Part shown: positions 34,634-44,000 of the stretch, piece after piece
Numbering within the stretch: the stretch's first letter is position 1
Layout: each line of letters opens with the position of its first letter
DNA from: Saprospiraceae bacterium
Lineage (GTDB): Bacteria; Bacteroidota; Bacteroidia; Chitinophagales; Saprospiraceae
Length of the DNA: 64,000 nt
Direction of reading: 5' to 3'
Assembly: GCA_019638385.1 (NCBI GenBank)
Contig: JAHBTW010000018.1
Location: 49,845-113,844 of the forward strand
Notes under the pieces: model-generated
Told to the model about the DNA's origin: nothing
Seen by the model: only the letters and a program-made list of their open reading frames with translations
Database searches by the model: none
Made by a program: the position numbers and the translations under genes

Positions 34634-37048
34634 ATGAAAAGATATGTTTTTGTGTTCCTACTCATGGGCATGAGCGGGCTATTCTTAGATGCCCAAACAC
34701 TCCGGGTGCATGAGCAGGCCACCCACCGACCTATGGCAGGGGTGAGCATACAACAAGGCGAGACAGGCGCCGGAACCGCAACCGATGCGCGCGGGCAGGC
34801 CGATATTGCTGCGCTGCGAGGCGCGGATTCCATTTTCATCCGCTTTATCGGTTACCGGACCGTAGTGTTCAGTTATGCTCAATTGGAACAGCTCGGCTTT
34901 CAGGTGCAGATGGAAGAAGATCGCGTATCGCTCGATGCCGCGGTGGTGTCGGCTACGCGCTGGCGGCAGTCGCGCCGGGAGACGCCTTTGCGCATCAGCG
35001 CCATCCGCCCGCAGGAAGTGATGCTGCAAAACCCGCAAACCGCTGCCGATTTGCTCGGCCTGTCGGGGGAGGTATTTATTCAAAAAAGCCAGTTGGGCGG
35101 CGGTAGTCCCATGATTCGGGGCTTCTCCACCAACCGGGTGCTGATCACCGTGGACGGGGTGCGGATGAACACCGCCATTTTCCGAAGCGGCAATGTGCAG
35201 AACGTGATTTCCCTCGACCCCTTCGCCGTGGACAACACAGAGGTGGTGTTCGGGCCGGGTTCCATCATTTACGGCAGCGACGCCATTGGAGGAGTGATGA
35301 ACTTTTTTACGCTTACGCCCACCCTGGCGCCCGGCGATACACCCATTGTAAAAGGTGCGGCCGCGCTGCGTTACGCTTCGGCCAACAACGAAAAAACCGG
35401 ACATTTCGATTTTTCGGCAGGCTGGGAAAAATGGGCATTGCTCAGCAGTGTCACTTACAGCGACTACGGCGATCTGACCATGGGCGCTCACGGACCGGAC
35501 GATTTTTTGCGCCCCACTTATGTGCAGCGCATCAACGGCCGCGATTCGGTGCTGGTTAATCCCAATCCACGCAGGCAGGTACCCACCGGCTACAACCAAC
35601 TCAACCTGATGCAGAAGGTGCGCTTTGCGCCCTCCGAAACCTGGGATATTCAGTACGGATTTCATTATTCGGAAACCTCCGATTACTCCCGATACGACCG
35701 CCTGCTGCGCCCGCGCGGCAATACCCTGCGCAGCGCAGAGTGGGATTACGGCCCGCAAATTTGGATGATGAACAACCTCAGCATTGCGCGAGCGGCTGAG
35801 GGCGGCGCATTCGATCAGGTGGCGCTGCGCGTGGCGCATCAGTTTTTTGAAGAAAGCCGTATTGAGCGCAATCTCAACAGCCCTGTTCGGATGATTCGCA
35901 CCGAAAAGGTGGATGCCTTATCGGCCAATCTGGATTTTGAAAAGCAATGGGGCGGGGGCAGAAACCGGCTGTTCTACGGCACGGAGTATGTGCTCAATCA
36001 GGTAACATCCACCGGAGAGGACGTCAATATTGAGACGGATATCTCCGTGCCTGCGGCATCTCGCTATCCCGACGGCTCCGACTGGACCTCGGCGGCGCTG
36101 TACCTCACCTGGAGAACCAAAGCGAGCGAACAGCTTACCCTGCAAACCGGCGCGCGCTACAACTTCACGGGTTTGAACGCCGAATTTGACGATACCTTCT
36201 TTCCTTTCCCGTTTCAGGAAGCGACACTCCGTTCAGGAGCGCTCACCGGGAGTATCGGCGCGGTGTACAATGCGGGGCCGATGTGGCAACTCAGCATCAA
36301 TGCCGCCACGGGTTTCCGCTCGCCCAACATTGACGACATCGGCAAGGTGTTCGATTCCAGTCCCGGCCAAGTAGTAGTACCCAACCCCGATCTTCGCCCA
36401 GAGTATGCCTACAACTTCGACCTCGGCATTGCCAAAACTTTCGGCAGCACGCTCAAGGTGGATGTCACCGGGTTTTATACCTACTTAGACAACGCGCTGG
36501 TGCGGCGCAATTTCAGTCTCAACGGGCAGGATAGCATCCTCTACGGCGGCGACCTGAGCCGGGTGCAGGCCATACAAAACGCCGCGTTTGCTACCGTGTG
36601 GGGCATTCAGGCCGGGTTGGAAATAAAACTACCCGCCGGGTTCGGCATTTCTTCCCGCTACAATTTCCAATTGGGCGAAGAAGAACTCGACGACGGCAGC
36701 CGGGCGCCGCTGCGCCATGCCGCACCGCAATTTGGCGTAAGCCGCCTCACATACGAGCGCCGACGCCTGCGGGCCGAGTGCTACGCCCTGTACAACGCCG
36801 CCGTGCTCAACGCCGACCTCGCGCCGGAAGAGTTGGGCAAAGATTACCTCTATGCCCGCGATGCGGAGGGCGATCTCTATACGCCGGCCTGGCTCACGCT
36901 CAATCTGAAAGCCGCCTATCGGATCGGGGACAACCTGAATTTAGGAGCAGGCTTAGAGAACATTACCGACCGCCGGTACCGGCCTTATTCATCGGGCATT
37001 ACCGCGCCGGGGAGAAACTTGGTGCTTTCTTTGAGAGCGGCGTTTTAA
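34634..37048 (+). CDS. TonB-dependent receptor, haem/haemoglobin-receptor type
   Basis: 804 residues. The signal peptide is followed by a carboxypeptidase-regulatory-like beta-sandwich (about 20-95, LRVHEQATHRPMAGVSIQQG). The plug (about 105-240) contains PQTAADLLGLSGEVFIQKSQ, GGGSPMIRGFSTNRVLITVDG, VRMNTAIFR and VVFGPGSIIYGSDAIGGVMN, blocks typical of the haemoglobin/transferrin receptor family. The barrel carries ATGFRSPNIDDIGKVF and ends in a C-terminal Phe (LVLSLRAAF). The ligand is inferred from plug motifs only. Confidence 0.86.
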   Translation: MKRYVFVFLLMGMSGLFLDAQTLRVHEQATHRPMAGVSIQQGETGAGTATDARGQADIAALRGADSIFIRFIGYRTVVFSYAQLEQLGFQVQMEEDRVSLDAAVVSATRWRQSRRETPLRISAIRPQEVMLQNPQTAADLLGLSGEVFIQKSQLGGGSPMIRGFSTNRVLITVDGVRMNTAIFRSGNVQNVISLDPFAVDNTEVVFGPGSIIYGSDAIGGVMNFFTLTPTLAPGDTPIVKGAAALRYASANNEKTGHFDFSAGWEKWALLSSVTYSDYGDLTMGAHGPDDFLRPTYVQRINGRDSVLVNPNPRRQVPTGYNQLNLMQKVRFAPSETWDIQYGFHYSETSDYSRYDRLLRPRGNTLRSAEWDYGPQIWMMNNLSIARAAEGGAFDQVALRVAHQFFEESRIERNLNSPVRMIRTEKVDALSANLDFEKQWGGGRNRLFYGTEYVLNQVTSTGEDVNIETDISVPAASRYPDGSDWTSAALYLTWRTKASEQLTLQTGARYNFTGLNAEFDDTFFPFPFQEATLRSGALTGSIGAVYNAGPMWQLSINAATGFRSPNIDDIGKVFDSSPGQVVVPNPDLRPEYAYNFDLGIAKTFGSTLKVDVTGFYTYLDNALVRRNFSLNGQDSILYGGDLSRVQAIQNAAFATVWGIQAGLEIKLPAGFGISSRYNFQLGEEELDDGSRAPLRHAAPQFGVSRLTYERRRLRAECYALYNAAVLNADLAPEELGKDYLYARDAEGDLYTPAWLTLNLKAAYRIGDNLNLGAGLENITDRRYRPYSSGITAPGRNLVLSLRAAF

Positions 37049-37064
37049 GGCGTCATTCAAATTG

Positions 37065-37134
37065 CCGAATCTCATCAAATTGTAACCGAATTTCATTTAG
37101 TCGGCCTGTGGAGATGCGAGAATGAGCACATTTA
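37065..37134 (+). promoter_or_regulatory. LytTR-like tandem operator R1 and -7-like box for the upstream EAD gene
   Basis: Half-sites CCGAATCTCAT (37065) and CCGAATTTCAT (37086) are 21 bp apart. The 36-bp unit ends with CATTTAG at 37100. Exactly 27 bp after the first base beyond which R2 and R3 also place their boxes lies CACATTTA (37127-37134), a weak TAnnTTTG. The gene start follows at 37157. Confidence 0.65.
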
Positions 37135-37156
37135 CATCCTTTAGAACGGGGGTGAT

Positions 37157-37699
37157 ATGGTATATAACTCGCATTCCACAGGTACGGCGTTTCGTCGGCT
37201 CATGCGTGCCGGCGATACCGATGCGGTCCTGCAAGCACTTGGTGAATGGAATACGCCGCAGGCTGCTGTACTGATACAACACGCCAACCTTGCCCGGCAG
37301 CAATATCTGGCCGGCCTCGTAGATGCGGATGCCTGGAGCCGCGCACAATTGCAGTTGTATCAGGCGATATTAGAGATGCCGTTTGCCGAGGGTGAGGAGG
37401 AAAAGTACGCTCCCCAACTGTTGGACAAATCACAACTCCGCCGCCTGATAGATAATCGCGACATTGCCCCCGCCCTCCGCCTGTGCGAAACCCTCGGCGA
37501 TGCCTCCATTCTGATGCAGGCCCAGTATGAAATTGGACGAAAGCTATTCATTGCCGGCGCCATCGGGCTGGAAACCTGGGAGATCATTCATCACAAAACC
37601 ATTTACCTGCTGTGGCAACTGGCGGAGGAGACGCCGGGCAAACCCAAGGAGAAATCAAGCTTGTGGACAAGGATCGGGCGATTTTTGAAACGACGTTGA
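37157..37699 (+). CDS. Protein with two EAD11-like helical domains (upstream copy)
   Basis: 180 residues, no signal or membrane segment. Two copies of one all-helical unit are visible. The first is at about 12-75 (FRRLMRAGDTDAVLQALGE, AAVLIQHANLARQQYLAGLV, LQLYQAILEM). The second is at about 91-157 (LRRLIDNRDIAPALRLCE, ASILMQAQYEIGRKLFIAGA, IIHHKTIYLLWQL). The pattern (L-x-x-L..G..x-x-A-L, then ILL-x-A-R/Q-Y, then a closing x-x-I-x-x-A-L-L) resembles Effector-Associated Domain 11, an adaptor in Bacteroidota conflict systems. No effector domain is fused. A basic tail (RIGRFLKRR) ends it. Assignment is by eye. Confidence 0.6.
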   Translation: MVYNSHSTGTAFRRLMRAGDTDAVLQALGEWNTPQAAVLIQHANLARQQYLAGLVDADAWSRAQLQLYQAILEMPFAEGEEEKYAPQLLDKSQLRRLIDNRDIAPALRLCETLGDASILMQAQYEIGRKLFIAGAIGLETWEIIHHKTIYLLWQLAEETPGKPKEKSSLWTRIGRFLKRR

Positions 37700-37711
37700 G
37701 TAGCCCTTTTA

Positions 37712-37781
37712 CCGAATATCATCAAAAACCGACCGAATCTCATTTAATCGGGCGGGATATGGTCGGAGGGATGCATTTTTG
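37712..37781 (+). promoter_or_regulatory. LytTR-like tandem operator R2 and -7-like box
   Basis: Half-sites CCGAATATCAT (37712) and CCGAATCTCAT (37733), 21 bp apart; the unit ends CATTTAA at 37747. CATTTTTG (37774-37781) lies at the same 27-bp spacing as in R1 and R3 and matches TAnnTTTG at five of six bases. No protein gene starts downstream before R3. Confidence 0.6.
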
Positions 37782-37787
37782 TGCAGC

Positions 37788-37905
37788 GGGAAAAAACTAA
37801 GTCCCGGTTGTAATATTGAGACGGTGATCTCAATACAAATACTCAGAACAACACCTCAATCCAAACAGGTTAAGGAACGCACGGCCGGGCCTTAGCCTGT
37901 TTTTT
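37788..37905 (+). ncRNA. Candidate small RNA driven by R2
   Basis: Transcription from the R2 -7 box would begin near 37788 and end at the strong terminator at 37905, about 120 nt. It contains an internal hairpin TTGTA(ATA)TTGAGA / TCTCAATACAA (37808-37838). A 23-codon frame from GTG 37824 to TAG 37895 also exists, so a leader peptide is an alternative. No known RNA family recognised. Confidence 0.4.
37864..37905 (+). terminator. Strong intrinsic terminator
   Basis: 12-bp stem AACAGGTTAAGG / CCTTAGCCTGTT (one G-U pair), 14-nt GC-rich loop, then a T-run. It separates the EAD gene and candidate small RNA from the giant T9SS gene. Confidence 0.85.
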
Positions 37906-37914
37906 GTTGTAGTT

Positions 37915-37953
37915 TGTAGTTGTCGGACAATTCCGAATTGTCCGACAACTACA
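37915..37953. repeat. Perfect 18+3+18 bp inverted repeat
   Basis: TGTAGTTGTCGGACAATT and its exact reverse complement flank CCG. It abuts operator R3, which starts two bases later. Could be a second, minus-strand-facing terminator stem, a dimeric protein-binding site or a small mobile palindrome. Confidence 0.85.
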
Positions 37954-37954
37954 A

Positions 37955-38024
37955 CCGAATTTCATCAAAATTCAACCGAATCTCATTTAGTTGGGCGGAG
38001 CGGCATAACAGGAACTTATATTTG
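37955..38024 (+). promoter_or_regulatory. LytTR-like tandem operator R3 and -7 box for the giant T9SS gene
   Basis: Half-sites CCGAATTTCAT (37955) and CCGAATCTCAT (37976), 21 bp apart; the unit ends CATTTAG at 37990. TATATTTG, a perfect -7 element, lies at 38017-38024, at the conserved 27-bp spacing. The gene starts at 38080. The proximal half-site falls at about -45 to -55, right for a class of activator that contacts RNA polymerase. Confidence 0.7.
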
Positions 38025-38079
38025 TAATTGGCAGATTTTCGACCTCTGCCGTATTTTAATAACCCAAGCCTGAGTCGCC

Positions 38080-41000
38080 ATGAGAACAACACTACATTTC
38101 AACACTATTTGTACCTCGGTATTATTATTTGCGATTTTTTCCACGCCCGGCCATGCGCAATTTCAACGTCAGTATGGCACGGCGCTGGATGAGGTGTTTA
38201 CCAAGGTCATTCCCAGCGGAGCAAATTACTATGTACTCGGCCAGGGCGAGATCACCGATGGCCAGCCTGCCAGAGCCACCGTTTCGCGGCTCAATGCAGC
38301 CGGCGAATTGCAGTGGACGCTCAGCCTGAATATATCTTCAGTGTGGAACGATGCCGTGCTCACGCCTTCGGGCAACCTGCTGGTGGTGGGTAATTCCCTG
38401 CCCGACGACAACACCAGCCGGGGCATCATGGGCTTGGTGACCGCCGCCGGCGCTTTCACCTGGGTGCGCAGCTACGACCTGCCGCAACGCGACGGTTTTT
38501 GGCGCATTGTGCGAAACGCTGCGCCTCAAAGTGCCGCCTTCCCCTACTATGTGCTCGGCAGCCAAACCGATGTTGCCACATCCAATACCGACATGTTCCT
38601 GCTGAACCTGAACGAAAATGGCACGTTCAACTGGAAAAAACTCTACAGCGGCCCCATTTTTTTTACCGGCAGCAAAATACCCCGGGATATGGAGGCGCTT
38701 CCCAACGGCGATTTGCTCATCGCGGCCAATTTTGATGCACAGGGTCTCATCATGCGCACCGACAACGGCGGGCAGCCTTTCAACGGGGTGACTCCCGATG
38801 GCGGCTTTGTGTTTGAAGATATCGCCCTCGGTGCAGGCGGCAGCGTGTACGCAGTGGGTACGGGCTTACAAAACAGCCAACAATATGTGATGAAATTCGA
38901 CGCCGACCTGCTCGGGCTTTGGGAGGTGATTTTGGAGGGCATGACCGAAATGCATCAGATATTGCCGGCCGGCGAAATTTATGTGATGGCTAAGAAGGGC
39001 TTTCAAGAATGTGCCCATAGAATAACGGAAACGGGCGGCGCCCCAACCTTGGACTGGGTAAAATTCCTCGACAACGGCTTTACCACCACTACACCCGCCG
39101 CACTCGCCCTGAACTCCTCCGGCCAGTTGGTTTTAGCCGACGGGCGAACCCCGGTTTCCGGCGGTTTCGGGCAGCTCTGCGCGTTTATTTCCGTGAGTGG
39201 CCCGGATTTAGACCCCTGTTTTACCAGCGATGATGCCAGCGCAGTTCTCCCCGGCAACCTCATTTACAACGGCCCCCTGCTGCCCGATGCCGATTTCTAT
39301 GACGTGCCCCCGAGTGTCAATCTCACCGGCAGCTTTAGGAACTGGCAGCAGGCGGTGGCCTGCGGCCCGCCATGCGAGGCATCCTTTACCGTAAACTATG
39401 TGGATAACTGCGGGCATGTGCAATTGGTCGGCACGGCCACCGGGCAGCAGCCCATCTCTTACCTGTGGAGCACCAGCCACACTACGCCTGTCGTTGATTT
39501 GATTTTGCCTTGCGGGCCGCACACCTTTTCGGTAACGGCCACTTGCGCTGACGGAAACATCTCCATTGCAACACAAACGATTAATATCACCGACAACATC
39601 CCGCCCACAGCCCTTTGCGCGCCTGGGCAAGGCTACGAATTGAATGCCAATTGTACCCTTCCTGTCACGGTGGCGATGATTGACGCCGGCTCTTTTGACA
39701 ACTGCCAGATACAGTCCATGAGCGTAAGCCCGTCAGTGGTACAAGGTTGCGGCATTTTTCCGATCACGCTTACTGTGACCGATTGGTGCGGCAACACGAG
39801 CACCTGCGCCACCGAAATACAAACCATTGAGGTGGTGCCGCCGGTGATTATGTGCCCGCCGAATATCACACTTACCTGCGACAATGATATTTCCCCGGCC
39901 ACTACCGGGATGGCAACCGCTACGGACAACTGCGACCCCAATCCGACCATCACTTTTTCCGACGGGGTAATGGGACTTATGCCTTGCGATGGCTTTATTC
40001 AGCGCACCTGGACAGCTATGGATAATTGCGGCAATGTAAGTACCTGCGTGCAAATCATCAGCGTAATAGACGATGTGCCGCCGATGATCGTATGCCCGCC
40101 CAATATCACTGTGGCTTGTTCCAATGCCGTGAACCCGACCGTTACCGGCACCGCCACCGCCACAGATAATTGCGACCCAAGCCCGGTCATCACTTTTGCG
40201 GATGTAAGCTCCGGTACGATGCCCTGCGACGCCACTATTACCCGCACCTGGACGGCAGTGGACGCCTGTAACAACTTGGACACCTGCGTGCAAATCATCA
40301 CCGTAAGAGATACGATACCCCCCACGATCACCTGTCCGCAGGATGTGGTCGTCACGGCTTTTCCGCCGTACTGCATCAGAGGTGTATATGGTATCCAGCC
40401 GGTGCTTTCCGACAATTGCATTTTCCCTACCCTCAGCTACACCATTAGTGGGGCTACTACCGGATCAGGCACAGGCAATGCAAACGGCACGGTGTTTAAT
40501 ACCGGCGTTTCTACGGTGACCTATACGGCAATGGATTTTTGCGGCAATACGGCTACCTGTTCTTTTACCGTAACCGTTGAGTGTAGCGACGAAGGGCTTT
40601 GCGACTGCCAGGACGGCGACTTTCAAGGGCCAAATTTGGTAGTTAACGGCGACTTTTCCGCCGGAAATACGGGTTTTTCCTCTGACCATACCTATAACGC
40701 AACAGGATTTTTAACCCCGGGTCAATATGGCATACGGAATTCCATAACCATAGCTTCCAACCCGACATGGGCTTGTACAGATCATACCATCAATTCACCA
40801 ACAGGAAATTTTTTAGCCTGTGATTACAGTAATTTGTTTTCCAATCTTGCAGCCTGGAGAACCACTATTAGTGCAATAGCAGACCAACAATACATTTTTT
40901 GCGCATTTGCTAATAATCTAACCACTCCTCCCAATTCATCAAATAACGATCCCATTGTTCAGCTTTGGATATCGGGCACTGGAGTAATAGCTTCTGCCAC

Positions 41001-44000
41001 CTTGGGCGAAATACCTGATGTTTGGGTAAAAATCAGCGGATTATGGGTGGCGCCTGCTTCGGGTACCTATACTATTGAAATTCGGTGCGCCAGTACACCC
41101 CAACTTGCCGCCGGCAACGACTTTGCCTTGGACGACATACACTTCGCCGCCTGCTCCCCTCCTCAACCCTGCGAGGCATCCATCTCCGTAAACTACATTG
41201 ACAACTGCGGCCATGTGCAATTGACTGCCGTGGGATCAGGGCTCCAACCCTTCAGTTACCAGTGGTGCAGCGGGGAATCCACCCAGATGATTGACCGGAT
41301 ACTGCCCTGCGGTTCGCACGACTTCTGCGTGTCGGTCACTTGTGCAGATGGTACGGTAGTAAGTGCATCCACAACCGTAGTGGTATCAGACAACATACCG
41401 CCCACGATCACCTGCCCGCAGGACATGACCGTCACCGCCCTCGCCCCGGATTGCGACGTGTCCGTACACAGCATCCACCACCTCGGCGCTACCGACAATT
41501 GCGGCACGCCAACGGTTACCTACGCCATCAGCGGCGCTACAACGGCATCAGGTACCGGTGACGCCAGCGGCACAATCTTCAGCCCCGGTACATCTACCAT
41601 CACCTATACTGCTACCGACTGGTGCAACAACACGGCTTCCTGCTCCTTCGACGTGACAGTGGAATGCGACACCTGCGCCTGTCTCGGCTTCAGCGGCATG
41701 ACGTTTTACAACTTCCTCGGTCTGGCTGATATATCGGTGGCGTGCGACTCGACTCCGGTGGATTTGCCCTGCATCGGCCGGGATGCACTGTATTGGTTTC
41801 AGTGGCAATTGAACTGCTCCGATCCGATGTGTATGCAGAGTACCAGTTATGTCATCGTACCCGCAGCAGGCGGCCCGCCGGTATTGTCCGGCAGTATTCC
41901 ATTGGGCAGTCCGCCGTTTTTGAATTTCTCTTACAACCAGCTTGGCGGCGCCGGCAATTACCACCTCATTCTAACCGGAACCTGCGGTACAGACTCCTGC
42001 ACTTGTGTGATTAATTTCACCGTGCCCGAATGCTGCAATTGCGGCGGGTTCTCAGATATGACCTGGCGGCCAACGCAGGGAGGATTTACTCAATTTGTGG
42101 CCTGTGGAGATACTCTGGCCGTTCCTTGTGATCAAATTTTCTTCCCTCAAGTGGCCGGCATGTTTCAATGCGTGGGCACGCAATGCCCCACCAATCAAAC
42201 CATACAATGGGTGCTGCAAGACCCGTCAGGCGCCCCCATTCAAAGCGGCCCGCTCACATTCCAGACCAATTTCCTGCTGGCGCTCGACCCGGACTGGTTT
42301 GTGCAGCCGGGTATTTATACGCTTACCTTCAATGGGAACTGCGGGGGGCAGATGTGTCCGCCTTGTGTGTTGTATTTGGAATCGGAGGGGTGTGAATGTT
42401 GTGATGATTTCGACGAGTTTTGCGATCTCGTAGCCGAGGGCTTTACGGTTGAACAAAACGGGTGTACTGTTACTGTCTGTGCGCCACAATTTAACGATTG
42501 CCACTTTTTTACAACGCCACCGGACTTTGGTGATGGCAGCGGAGTTGCAAATGTAATCGTGCCCGCTAATGGATGCTGGACACATACCTACACTCAAAGC
42601 GGCACTTACACCATTTGTACCACGGTATTTGAAACAACAGGCGACAGTATTTGCTGGAGTAAAGAAATGTGCGTTACCGTGACCTGCGATATTCCTACCC
42701 TTTTTCAATGTGGTATGGCCGTGAATACCTATCAGCCGGTATCGCAAAGCCTTTCGGAAAAAGTACTTTCCGTAAGGGACATTCGCGATCGAACGGGAAT
42801 TCCGACATTGGTCAATTGGCCGGCGCTGGAAATCACGCATCCCCAATGGACGTATGGCAATCTGGGATCTATTTTCGGGATAGCAATAGATAAATTTAAT
42901 AACATCTATGTGAGTGCCACTGCTGCTTATGTGTATAGCTGGCCGAACACCAATCACTATGGCGCAGCAGGCAGCGGAGGGATTTACAAAATAGATGCGA
43001 CAACGGGGAATCCCTCTGTTTTTGTGAAGACCTCGGCGAGTGTCGGGCCTCCAACGGTGGGTGTTTCAGAGATGCCTAATGACCTCACCGGCTTAGGCAA
43101 CCTTTGTTACGACGAGCCGTTCCACCAGTTTTTTGTGACCAACATGGAGGACGGCCGGATTTACCGTATAGACGGTAACACCGGCAACGTACTGAGCACC
43201 TTCGACCCTTTTGCTCCCGATAACAACACTCCGGGGATGGTTTGTCAAGGAGAGCGCATTTGGGGTATAGGCATATACGGCAACCGTATATACTTTAACC
43301 GGTGCTTTGGCAATCCTTCTTCTCCCAATAGAATTCATTCTGTCGGACGCAACCCGATAACCGGAGATTTTGATTATGCTAATGGTACTATCCTTGAGAT
43401 AACCGCTCCCTCTATCGCCTCTACCGGTACTTTCAGTCCAATATCAGACATCGAATTTTCTTCAGATGGAAAGATGTTGCTTGCAGAACGCTCGGAGACC
43501 GGATCGCCCTGCGTAACCGCTAACCCAACGCCTACTGCCCACGAATCCAGGGTGTTGGAATATGTGCGTAATAGTTCTCAGATTTGGGTTCCTTCTTCCA
43601 ATCAGTTTCAGGTAGGGGATCCCAGTTACAACCAAAGTTCCGCAGGAGGAGTGGATTATGGCTATGACAACATCGACCCCATTTTGGGGATTTTTGGAAG
43701 GTGCGACAGCATGGTCTGGGCCACGGGAGATGCACTCTCTTTATCTCCCCTTGAAGTATATGGATTCGTAGGTATGCCCGCTACCGGTAACATCTGGTTC
43801 AATGATTCCTGGATTGTGGATAGTGATATGATGTTCTCAACGAACCCGAAAACACTTATCGGCGATATAGATATTTTTCACTGCGGTTGTCCGGTAGAGG
43901 CCGACACATGTGTTTGTCTGGGTTTTGCGAATTTATCTTTTTCCAACGGCTCCGGGGCAGGAACTTGGAGCACGCCGGTATCTTGCAATAACCTGACCTC

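Noticed and set aside
37065..37998. CRISPR-like array
   Set aside because: Only three repeats, spaced 243-647 bp apart and each internally duplicated, with genes between them. They align with promoters, not spacers.
37700..38079. Riboswitch or known leader RNA ahead of the giant T9SS gene
   Set aside because: Hairpins are present, but no known riboswitch core could be recognised. The terminator fits better as the end of the upstream transcript or a separate small RNA.
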